From Acidobacteriota bacterium (GTDB taxonomy: Bacteria > Acidobacteriota > Terriglobia > Acidiferrales > UBA7541), in assembly GCA_028876695.1 (NCBI GenBank), contig JAGWRH010000015.1:1-11329 (forward strand): a stretch of 11,329 bases of DNA. The letters are read 5' to 3'. The notes under the pieces were generated by a model. It had not been told where the DNA came from and did not search any database. It saw nothing but the letters and a program-made list of their open reading frames with translations. The position numbers were made by a program, and so were the translations under genes. Shown here one piece after another: positions 1 to 6,408 of this stretch; positions within the stretch are counted from its first letter, which is position 1, and each line of letters opens with the position of its first letter.

Positions 1-46
1 CCGAAACGGCCGGGAAAACCGCGAAATTCCGGCCGCGGCCGCTTAT

Positions 47-73
47 TTCAAATCCTGAACCAATCCATTTGAA
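47..73. promoter_or_regulatory. inverted TTCAAAT half-sites upstream of permease
   Basis: TTCAAAT at 47-53 and its reverse complement ATTTGAA at 67-73 are separated by 13 nt, in the AT-richer part of the permease upstream region. The same half-sites form a tighter perfect palindrome at 2073-2091, upstream of the phosphatase. Two inverted half-sites fit a dimeric regulator, but 13 nt is not the same spacing as the 3 nt at the other site, so a shared regulator is an inference. No convincing -35/-10 pair was found in 1-230. Confidence 0.35.
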
Positions 74-132
74 TTGCGAATAGCACGAGCAAGCGATTGA
101 GCAGCATAGTTTTACTCCGCCGCGCGCGCATT

Positions 133-148
133 CGGAACATCTATCTCG
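133..148 (+). repeat. copy 1 of a dispersed 16-mer (15/16 identical)
   Basis: The string CGGAACATCTATCTCG matches 15 of 16 bases with the string at 9072-9087 on the same strand. Both copies are non-coding. This copy ends 82 nt before the permease ATG at 231; the other lies 76 nt upstream of the zwf ATG, in the opposite orientation relative to its gene. Its role is unknown: a regulatory site or a short dispersed repeat are both possible. Confidence 0.4.
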
Positions 149-218
149 CGCATCGAAACGTTGCATTTTCCTTCGCGGCAGCTTGCCCGTACTCTCGGGC
201 CGCGGGATTCCAATCTCG

Positions 219-225
219 AAGGAGA
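219..225 (+). promoter_or_regulatory. ribosome binding site of the permease
   Basis: AAGGAGA lies 5 nt before the ATG at 231. It decides the start in favour of 231 over the upstream in-frame TTG at 183, which has no comparable site and would add 16 residues ahead of the conserved N-terminus. Confidence 0.8.
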
Positions 226-230
226 TTTTC

Positions 231-2009
231 ATGGCCGAGAAGACTACCGGTGAGATGAAGGCAACGCTCGGTTTGACCGGACTGACGATGAACGCAATGG
301 CGTTGATCGCGCCCGGCGCGTTCCTGTGGCTCACGTTTTACGGGCAGGCGACCGAGGGTTCCACCTCGCCGTCGATGTGGATCGGCATCATCTTCGCCCT
401 GCTTTTGTGCCTTGCGACCGCGGTGTGTTACGCGGAGATGGCGAAGCTGTATCCAGGTACCGGAAGTTCGTATTACTTCGCGGAGCAGTCCTTCTTAAAC
501 CACGAAAAGGCATGGAGATACGCGCGAATTTCGAAGTTCATCGTCGGTTGGGCTTCGCACCTCTACTACTGGATTTATCCAGCGGTCATGGTGGCGACCA
601 CCGGAATTTTCGTCGGCTACGTGGTCGGAACGCTCTATCCCAGTTTCATGAGCGCCTCAAATCCCGGACCGATGTTCATGATGGCCGTGGCGATCGTGTT
701 CACCTTCGGCGTGGCATACATCGCGCATCGCGGCGTCACCGGCTCGACTTCCGTCAATATCGCGATCAACGTGATTCAGATTTCAGCGCTTCTGGTGTTT
801 TCGGCGATGGCCATCGGCTACCGCACTAGCCATCCCGCGGGAAGCGTCGCATGGCAATGGGACGCCACCTCAGCGGATGCCTATAACTGCGAATTCCAGA
901 CCGACGCCCATGGCGCGATCGTGCGAAACGCCAGCCAGATTCCGCAATGCAAACTTGACGCAGCCGGCGCGATCGTTCCCTATCACGTGAGTTATCCCTG
1001 GAGCGATTCGAACGGCAATTTCCTGAGCCACCCGAACGCGAAGTCGGTGGTCGGGATCCACAATCTCGGCTGGATGTTCGTACAGGCCAATATAGCGATC
1101 TTAATATTGGTAGGATTCGAATCCGTCACAGCGATGGGAGGCGAAGCGAAAAACGCCAGGCGCGATGTGCCCATTGCGGTCCTCACGTCCCTCCTTGTGC
1201 AGGGGGCGTTCTGCTACCTGGTCGAGTATTTTGCGGCGAACTATGCTTTAAGTAGCGGCTACTCGATGCAGAGCGCTTCCGCCTCGGCGGCGCCAATCGG
1301 CGATCTGATGGTGATGGTCGGGGATGCGCTTTTCGGCCCCGGGCATGGGCGAGCTTTCATGCTGATCGAGGCGTTCACGGTTTTCCTGGCGCTCATCGGC
1401 ACCACGCTCTCGTGCATGAATACGGGCGCGCGCGTCACCTACGCGATGAGCAAGGACCAGGAAGTTCCCGAACACTTCGGCATTCTGCATGAAAAGAACC
1501 TCAGCCCGCACAAAGCCATCTGGACGCTGGCCGTGATTTCCGCGGTGATCGGCTGCGTCGGATTGCTTATGGTATTCGGCGACGGCGGAGCGCCCACCGA
1601 TGCCGCAATTGCAGCTCTGCCGCACGGCTTCTGGTCGAGCTTCGGTTACCTGACGCACGCCAGGATGGCCGCCTTGCCGAACACCTGGACGACCATCACG
1701 CTGGCGTCGAATTTCGGCACGTTCCTGCTTTACGGCCTCAGTTGCGTCACGTGCATCGTATGCTTTCACGGTCACCCGAAGTTCAACTTCGTCAAGCACC
1801 TGGTGATACCGGTCTTCGGCGTGATCGCGAACCTGGTGTGCATGTCGTTCTACCTGATCGGGCCGTTCATGGGATATGGCACGAAGATGGAACCCTATCT
1901 GGCGCTGGGAATTGCTGCCTGCTGGGCTATCTACGGAGGCATCTATTTCTCGATGAATAGCCGGAAGACGGGCAAGACCACCATGGTGACCGTGCGGAGC
2001 ACCACATAA
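231..2009 (+). CDS. APC-superfamily amino acid permease-like transporter
   Basis: A 592-residue polytopic inner-membrane protein, most likely a secondary transporter of amino acids or related amines; the substrate cannot be read from the sequence. The N-terminus (GLTGLTMNAMALIAPGAF, residues 14-31) is the typical first helix of APC carriers with its unwound Gly/Pro segment. The motif GFESVTAMGGEAKNARRDVP (295-314) is the family's TM6 to cytoplasmic-loop signature. About 12 hydrophobic segments are visible. It is longer than the usual 450-500 residues, mainly because of a hydrophilic loop at about 198-277, predicted to face the periplasm, with two cysteines (C220, C240) and a short internal repeat (DAHGAIV at 225-231, DAAGAIV at 243-249). 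A second polar stretch follows around 450-480. The ATG at 231 is chosen for its strong Shine-Dalgarno. It seems to be a single-gene transcript, with a GC hairpin 17 nt after the stop. Family confident, substrate unknown. Confidence 0.88.
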   Translation: MAEKTTGEMKATLGLTGLTMNAMALIAPGAFLWLTFYGQATEGSTSPSMWIGIIFALLLCLATAVCYAEMAKLYPGTGSSYYFAEQSFLNHEKAWRYARISKFIVGWASHLYYWIYPAVMVATTGIFVGYVVGTLYPSFMSASNPGPMFMMAVAIVFTFGVAYIAHRGVTGSTSVNIAINVIQISALLVFSAMAIGYRTSHPAGSVAWQWDATSADAYNCEFQTDAHGAIVRNASQIPQCKLDAAGAIVPYHVSYPWSDSNGNFLSHPNAKSVVGIHNLGWMFVQANIAILILVGFESVTAMGGEAKNARRDVPIAVLTSLLVQGAFCYLVEYFAANYALSSGYSMQSASASAAPIGDLMVMVGDALFGPGHGRAFMLIEAFTVFLALIGTTLSCMNTGARVTYAMSKDQEVPEHFGILHEKNLSPHKAIWTLAVISAVIGCVGLLMVFGDGGAPTDAAIAALPHGFWSSFGYLTHARMAALPNTWTTITLASNFGTFLLYGLSCVTCIVCFHGHPKFNFVKHLVIPVFGVIANLVCMSFYLIGPFMGYGTKMEPYLALGIAACWAIYGGIYFSMNSRKTGKTTMVTVRSTT

Positions 2010-2026
2010 TCGTTGGTCACGGCTCG

Positions 2027-2052
2027 GGGCGGGCGCCACGGGGCGTCCGCCC
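2027..2052 (+). terminator. strong GC hairpin after the permease gene
   Basis: Arms 2027-2037 and 2042-2052 pair over 11 bp, with one G-T wobble, around a four-base ACGG loop. It begins 17 nt after the permease stop. Position and stability suit a transcription terminator, but no U-tract follows (the next bases are GCATTCC), so termination may be weak, or the hairpin may instead protect the mRNA 3' end. Confidence 0.5.
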
Positions 2053-2072
2053 GCATTCCAGCGGCCAGCCTA

Positions 2073-2091
2073 TTCAAATCGTGGATTTGAA
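2073..2091. promoter_or_regulatory. perfect inverted repeat, candidate operator upstream of the phosphatase
   Basis: TTCAAATC, a GTG spacer, then GATTTGAA: eight-base perfect arms three bases apart, 190 nt upstream of the phosphatase ATG. A GATAAT at 2131-2136 resembles a -10 box, which would put the palindrome roughly 40-60 bases upstream of it, where activators often bind. No good -35 box was found at the correct spacing (TTGCAT at 2103-2108 is 22 nt away). The rest of 2092-2280 shows no other gene or structure that I can support. Confidence 0.45.
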
Positions 2092-2280
2092 CGATCCAAA
2101 GCTTGCATCGCTCGTCCGCCCCCCAGGCTTGATAATGGTCTGCATGTGAGGCTCGTATCGCCGGTCAACGTGACTCCTTGCGCGCAAAACCCGTGCGCCC
2201 GGAGCCACGGAACGCACGCACATGAAGCACGCGGCACCCAGCAAGCAACGCGCAATCCTTTCGGCGGAAGGCCGCAAATA

Positions 2281-3159
2281 ATGGGCAGTTCGATGGAAGC
2301 GCGCGAGTACGGTACCGCTGCCGAGCGTGCGGCGCCGCGATATGTCGCGCCCGCACCGGGTATGGACGTCGAATTCGCTCAACTTTCAGACCTGGGACGC
2401 GTGCGCCAGGTCAACGAGGATTATTTCGGTTACGCGCGCCCGGCGGCTGCCGAGGAGACGCGCTCGCGGGGGTGGCTTTTCGTGGTGGCCGATGGTGTGG
2501 GCGGAAATGCCGATGGCGAAGTCGCGTCGCGAACTGCCGTGGAGTCTGTGCTAGCCGGATTTCGGGGCGCTGCGCCGGGCGAACCGAACGCTTCATTGCT
2601 GCCGGGGCTAATCCGGAAAGCGAATACGCGCGTGCTCGATGTTGCGCACGAAGGAAATCCCAGCGGCTCGAATATGGCCACGACGATCGTGGCCTGCGCG
2701 CTGCGGCACGATCGCGTGGTGGTGGCGCATGTTGGCGATTCGCGGTGTTACCTGATCCGCCGCGACGAGTCGCGGATTCTAACCCGCGATCACACGTACG
2801 CGGCCGAGCAGGTTCGAATGGGCATCCTCTCCGCAAAGGAAGCCGCGGAATCGGACGCAAGGCATGTGCTGAGCCGGTCGTTGGGCGGCGGCTTGACCGT
2901 CAACGTGGAAGTGAATGAGCATCAGGTATTCGTCGGCGACGTCCTCGTGCTCTGCACCGACGGTTTGCACGGCTCGATTGCCCCATCGGAAATGGCCGCC
3001 GTGGCCGGGCGCGCGGAAAATCTCGAAGCCGCTGCGAAGCGCCTTGTCGATATTGCCAACCAGCGGGACGGCAGTGATAATATCAGCCTGCAGATCGTGC
3101 GCGTTCGAAGCGTGGAGCGTGTGGGGATGTACCGCGGCCGGCCCTACCGGCTGCCCTAG
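2281..3159 (+). CDS. PP2C-family (PPM) Ser/Thr protein phosphatase
   Basis: A soluble, metal-dependent phosphatase (292 residues) that should remove phosphate from Ser/Thr residues, most likely on the kinase encoded just downstream and on its substrates. PPM motifs appear in order: VRQVNEDYF (41-49, with E46/D47), VADGVGG (69-75, metal-binding D71/G72), SNMATTIV (130-137, in place of the common GMGTT), HVGDSR (150-155), LTRDH (167-171), LSRSLGG (197-203), LCTDGLHGS (224-232, metal-binding D227) and DNIS (266-269). All metal ligands expected for activity appear present. About 27 residues of low-complexity sequence precede the domain, and a short basic tail follows it. There is no signal peptide or membrane segment. 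The ATG at 2281 has GGAAGG 9 nt upstream; an open frame to 2146 lacks such support. It likely forms a two-gene operon with the kinase, 8 nt away. Confidence 0.92.
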   Translation: MGSSMEAREYGTAAERAAPRYVAPAPGMDVEFAQLSDLGRVRQVNEDYFGYARPAAAEETRSRGWLFVVADGVGGNADGEVASRTAVESVLAGFRGAAPGEPNASLLPGLIRKANTRVLDVAHEGNPSGSNMATTIVACALRHDRVVVAHVGDSRCYLIRRDESRILTRDHTYAAEQVRMGILSAKEAAESDARHVLSRSLGGGLTVNVEVNEHQVFVGDVLVLCTDGLHGSIAPSEMAAVAGRAENLEAAAKRLVDIANQRDGSDNISLQIVRVRSVERVGMYRGRPYRLP

Positions 3160-3167
3160 TGTGAAAC

Positions 3168-4169
3168 TTGTCCCCGACTTCCGCTCTACCCTTGCCTGAC
3201 GAGGCTTCTTCGGTCCGACCCGGCGACCAACTCGATCATTACCGCATCGACGCTGTGGCCGCCCGCAGCGGAATGGCGTCTATTTTTCGCGGCACGGATC
3301 TCCGCACCGGCAAGCAGGTCGCCATCAAGGTTCCGCATCCGGAAATGGAAAGCGATCCGGTCCTTTTCGACCGCTTCAAGCGCGAGCAGGACATCGGCAA
3401 ATCCCTCGATCATCCCGGCGTGATGAAGGTATTCGCCGACCCGGACCGCAGCCAGCTTTACATGGTCATGGAGTGGGTCGATGGACGGCTGCTCCGCAAG
3501 ATCCTCGATCAGGAGAAGAAACTGCCGGCCGAGCGCGCCATCAAAATCACCATCGGCGTCTGCGATGCGCTCGATTACATCCACCGCCATGGAGTGGTCC
3601 ACCGCGACCTGAAGCCCGAAAATATCATGGTGGACGCGAATGACGACGTGAAGCTGATCGATTTCGGCATCGCCGCGCAGGCCGGCGCGCGAAGGCTCAC
3701 GTTCGCCAAGCTCTCGAACGTGATGGGCACGCCCGAATACATCTCGCCCGAACAGGTGAAAGGCAAGCGCGGGGACGGCCGCAGCGACATCTACGCGCTC
3801 GGCGTCATGCTCTACGAAATGCTTACCGGCAAAGAGCCGTTTCAAGGCCCCAATCCCTTCGCCATCATGAACGATCGCCTGCTGAACAACCCCATCCCGC
3901 CCCGTGAAATCGATCCAGCAATCTCGCCGCAGCTGCAGGAAATTGTGTACCGCGCGCTGGAGCGAGACCCCAAGAACCGCTATGCCACCGCCAGCGAATT
4001 CGCCTGGGATCTTGAGCACCAGGACCAGGTGGGCGTCGCCGACCGCGCCGAGCTGCGCGACTGGAAAAAACGCCGCACGCCGTGGGTGCGCCGGGCGCTC
4101 TTTTACCTCATGCTCATCATGATTCCCGTGGTGATCTTCGGCCTGATGTTTCTCTTTACCCGCCGGTAG
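3168..4169 (+). CDS. membrane-anchored Hanks-type Ser/Thr protein kinase
   Basis: A 333-residue eukaryotic-like kinase with the catalytic domain in the cytoplasm (about 25-285) and one C-terminal membrane helix (309-330) ending in TRR; no sensor domain follows the helix. Visible kinase features: VAIKV (catalytic lysine K54), E73 as the probable helix-C glutamate, HRDLKPEN (145-152, catalytic D147), DFG (165-167), GTPEYISPEQ (187-196) and SDIYALG (206-212). The glycine loop is degraded: A32 and S34 replace the first two glycines in AARSGMASIF, and only G35 remains. An in-frame TGA at 3162-3164 blocks any upstream start, and no ATG precedes the domain, so the start must be TTG (3168, or 3192). 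No Shine-Dalgarno is visible, suggesting translational coupling to the phosphatase, whose stop is 8 nt upstream. Order and anchor resemble single-chain PP2C-kinase proteins of some proteobacteria. Substrates unknown. Confidence 0.9.
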   Translation: MSPTSALPLPDEASSVRPGDQLDHYRIDAVAARSGMASIFRGTDLRTGKQVAIKVPHPEMESDPVLFDRFKREQDIGKSLDHPGVMKVFADPDRSQLYMVMEWVDGRLLRKILDQEKKLPAERAIKITIGVCDALDYIHRHGVVHRDLKPENIMVDANDDVKLIDFGIAAQAGARRLTFAKLSNVMGTPEYISPEQVKGKRGDGRSDIYALGVMLYEMLTGKEPFQGPNPFAIMNDRLLNNPIPPREIDPAISPQLQEIVYRALERDPKNRYATASEFAWDLEHQDQVGVADRAELRDWKKRRTPWVRRALFYLMLIMIPVVIFGLMFLFTRR

Positions 4170-4491
4170 TACCGCCGATTTCTCCCGTTTAGGACTTTGG
4201 AAGCCCGGGTTAGCCTGACGACGCCCGTACCTGCAGCCGTCCCGTTCAATGCGCGGCGGTCTCACATGCGGTGGAGAAGAATGCTTTGCGCGATTTCTCT
4301 CAAGTCTTCTTATGGAGCGCATAGATTTTTCGTATCGGTTTTTTTCTGATTGGTTCGATTGAAACGATGAGTTGGACCATTTGCGTGTGCGCCTGTAGCT
4401 TGTTCCGACGGAAGTTTCGCTTGTGAGAACGCCGCGATCCCACGGGACTGCGATCGACCGTGAGCGCGATCAGGGAGGCAGAGGAAACCAC
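4170..4491. other. 322-nt intergenic region between kinase and porin
   Basis: No gene or convincing terminator follows the kinase. The segment 4290-4370 is clearly more AT-rich than its surroundings and holds a run of seven T (4339-4345) with no stem in front of it. Just after it, arms 4351-4360 and 4370-4379 can pair over 10 bp, three of them wobbles, around a nine-base loop. This may lie in the 5' leader of the porin mRNA. I found no good -35/-10 pair. A 19-codon frame at 4367-4426 is probably chance. Confidence 0.4.
4481..4487 (+). promoter_or_regulatory. ribosome binding site of the porin gene
   Basis: GAGGAAA, whose GAGG core lies 7 nt before the ATG at 4492; a second purine tract, AGGGAGG (4472-4478), is farther away. 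This supports 4492 over the GTG at 4423, which would place a polar, charged 23-residue extension in front of the signal peptide. Confidence 0.65.
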
Positions 4492-5760
4492 ATGAGGAGC
4501 ATGAGGTGCATTCAAGGATGGGTCACGGGCGCTTTCGCTGTGGGGTTCGTCGTTGTTCTTATGGCTGTACCGCCGGCGCGAGGACAGGCAGCGGCTGGAG
4601 CTTCGTCTTCGGCAAATCAGCAGGGCCAGCCGGCTGCGGCGGACCCGGCGCAAGCACCAGCGCCGGCGCAGAATGCATCCGCTCCAATGCCTTTGCCGAT
4701 GCCATCGATGGATGGCCCGTTGCAAACCGCCGTGCCGCACGAGTTCGATGCAGGCCCCTTTGGAAAGCTCGAGGTTACGGGAATACTCAGCGGCTTCGGC
4801 GCCACGGAAGGCGATCACGTCCTTGGAAGCCAGGCGACAATCTGGGACCTGAGCAATGGTCAGGTATTTGTTCAAAAAACGACCGGCTGGTGGCAGTTCT
4901 ACCTCCAAGCGGGAGCGTACAACCTGCCCGCGCTCGGGACGCCATTCCTTTCGACCGGCGACACCGTAAAAGATTTTTACGGCGCGTTCCCGCAAGGCTT
5001 TTTGAAGCTGGTGAAAGGCAATTTTTCAGCGGAAATCGGCGCATTGCCAACGCTGATTGGCGCGGAGTATACGTTTACGTTTGAGAATACGAATATCGAG
5101 CGCGGCCTGCTGTGGAATCAAGAAAATGCCGTGAGCCGCGGCATTCAATTCAATTACACGCATAAAAAAATCAGTGCGTCCGTGAGCTGGAACGACGGGT
5201 TCTATTCCGACCGCTATACGTGGATCACCGGTTCGGTGGCGTACGCATTTAACGCCGCGAACACGCTTTCGTTCGTGGCGGGAGGCAATGCCGGAGAGTA
5301 CGACAAAAATACGGCGGCTACGCCTCTCTTCTTGAACAATGAGCAGATCTACAACGTGATTTACACCTACACGCACGGCCCGTGGGTGATCACGCCCTAC
5401 TTCCAATACACCAATGTCCCTACGATTCCGAAGGTGGGCATCCTGGCGGGCGCGGCCACGGCGGGAGGGGCCGTCCTGGTCACCTATAACTTCAAGCACG
5501 GCGTTTCCCTCGCCGCTCGTCCCGAGTACATTTCGAGCACCGGCAGCGCGGCCAACGGCACAATCAATCTGCTATACGGCCCCGGGAGCAAAGCATTCAG
5601 TTTCACCGTTACCCCCACTTACGTGAAGGGCGCATTCTTCGCACGCGGGGAATTCGCAATCGTGCATGCCACGGACGTCACGCCGGGAGACGCCTTTGGT
5701 CCGCTCGGTACGAGCGCCAATCAACCGCGTGGAGCGCTCGAGGTGGGGTTTCTCTTCTGA
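4492..5760 (+). CDS. outer-membrane beta-barrel porin, OmpL/BBP2-like
   Basis: A 422-residue secreted protein, probably an outer-membrane channel for small solutes. A signal peptide is visible: arginines at the start, a hydrophobic core at about 10-27, and a likely signal peptidase I site after GQA (residue 33). An Ala/Pro/Gln-rich linker (34-75) follows. From about 90 onward the sequence alternates polar and hydrophobic residues rich in Tyr, Phe, Trp, Gly and Thr, as in beta-strands, and it ends in phenylalanine, as many barrels recognised by the BAM machinery do. The segment around GALPTLIGAEYTFTFENTNI resembles the putative beta-barrel porin-2 (OmpL-like, BBP2) family as I know it; that assignment is from memory of family style. 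No upstream partner shares its transcript with certainty, since 322 nt separate it from the kinase. Solute specificity cannot be inferred. Confidence 0.78.
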   Translation: MRSMRCIQGWVTGAFAVGFVVVLMAVPPARGQAAAGASSSANQQGQPAAADPAQAPAPAQNASAPMPLPMPSMDGPLQTAVPHEFDAGPFGKLEVTGILSGFGATEGDHVLGSQATIWDLSNGQVFVQKTTGWWQFYLQAGAYNLPALGTPFLSTGDTVKDFYGAFPQGFLKLVKGNFSAEIGALPTLIGAEYTFTFENTNIERGLLWNQENAVSRGIQFNYTHKKISASVSWNDGFYSDRYTWITGSVAYAFNAANTLSFVAGGNAGEYDKNTAATPLFLNNEQIYNVIYTYTHGPWVITPYFQYTNVPTIPKVGILAGAATAGGAVLVTYNFKHGVSLAARPEYISSTGSAANGTINLLYGPGSKAFSFTVTPTYVKGAFFARGEFAIVHATDVTPGDAFGPLGTSANQPRGALEVGFLF

Positions 5761-5777
5761 ATTACCGGCTCTCTTAG

Positions 5778-5819
5778 CGACGGCGACCGCTCGGCCACAA
5801 AGGCCGGACGGCGCCGTCG
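5778..5819. terminator. long hairpin between convergent genes, probable bidirectional terminator
   Basis: Arms 5778-5796 and 5802-5819 form a long stem around an ACAAA loop: outer helix 5778-5785 with 5812-5819 (8 bp), a bulged A at 5786, then 5787-5789 with 5809-5811, a two-base imperfection, and 5792-5796 with 5802-5806. It lies 17 nt after the porin stop and 6 nt after the stop of the opposing gene. No strong T-tract is seen on either side, but location and symmetry favour a shared terminator. Confidence 0.65.
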
Positions 5820-5825
5820 ATCAGA

Positions 5826-6215
5826 TTAACGTCCCGGGCTGGCGCCTGCTGCGCCGGCGGTTTCGTGCGTAGCTTTCCGAGAAGCATCAGGATCCGTTGC
5901 CAATGCCGCTTTCCCTTCAGCAACTGCGGCCGCGTACGAGACGAATGTCGAGGGAACGTAATCGGAGCTGCTGCCAATAACGTGTCGCACGCCAAATTGC
6001 GCTGGCGCGATCGGCGAGAGCCTTCTTATTGTGCCGGAACTGTAGCCGCCGCCGCTCGCGCCTGGATTCGCAAGGCTGCTGGGAGACGCGGTAAAATGAG
6101 CGCCACCGCCGCTATGTCTCGGTTGCGCCTGGGCGTAAGCTGCAAAAGTTAGGACCAGTACCGCTGCACCCGTTAACTTAACGATTGCTGCGCGACGAGA
6201 TTGCTCTCTAGCCAT
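5826..6215 (-). CDS. small exported protein of unknown function
   Basis: I do not recognise this gene. From the ATG at 6215 it encodes 129 residues that begin like a classical Sec signal peptide: MAREQSRRAA, a hydrophobic stretch KLTGAAVLVLTFAAYA, and a cleavage site AQA before QPRHS. The mature part (~95 residues) is rich in Ser, Gly and Ala, with GGG clusters near its start and no cysteines or known motif. The frame stays open upstream to 6404, and ATG 6239 would add 8 residues; 6215 is chosen because it puts the signal peptide at the N-terminus. No clear Shine-Dalgarno was found. It lies 193 nt downstream of glk on the same strand, so it may be a separate transcript. It could be a periplasmic or surface protein; a spurious frame is possible but less likely given the signal peptide. 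Confidence 0.55.
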   Translation of the reverse strand: MAREQSRRAAIVKLTGAAVLVLTFAAYAQAQPRHSGGGAHFTASPSSLANPGASGGGYSSGTIRRLSPIAPAQFGVRHVIGSSSDYVPSTFVSYAAAVAEGKAALATDPDASRKATHETAGAAGASPGR

Positions 6216-6408
6216 GTCGAACTTAGTCGCAACCAGCATTCCAGCGCACGTGCTGAATTCGCCGTTGAATTTAAGGGTCTTATCGATCGCTCGAGTCCTG
6301 GCAGCGGGCTCTTCACCTCGATGATGTGGACGGGCGTTTCTCTCGGCTGGCAGTCCAGTCTCCATGCACCAAGTCGCCCCAGTACTGGAACTCAGGCTCG
6401 GCACCAGG

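Noticed and set aside
7..35. GC-rich inverted repeat at the left edge as a terminator of a gene outside the window
   Set aside because: Arms 7-13 and 29-35 can pair, but they are mainly the self-complementary CGGCCG; there is no T-tract, and the upstream gene is not visible.
183..230. TTG at 183 as the permease start
   Set aside because: The ATG at 231 has a strong AAGGAGA site and matches the usual APC N-terminus; the extra 16 residues have no support.
1248..2039. 263-codon open frame on the minus strand
   Set aside because: Antisense to the permease helices, with strongly Arg/His/Gln-rich composition and no ribosome binding site or motif.
3186..4322. 378-codon open frame on the minus strand, longer than the kinase frame it overlaps
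   Set aside because: It is antisense to a kinase with all major catalytic motifs; its translation is rich in His, Arg and Ala without any recognisable domain, as expected from GC-rich antisense DNA.
4367..4426. 19-codon frame MSWTICVCACSLFRRKFRL, with three closely spaced cysteines, as a possible leader peptide
   Set aside because: No Shine-Dalgarno, no attenuator structure behind it, and frames this short are common by chance.
4300..4995. 231-codon open frame on the minus strand covering the kinase-porin gap
   Set aside because: About 500 bases of it are antisense to the porin signal peptide and linker; composition is Arg/Ser-rich and no domain is visible.
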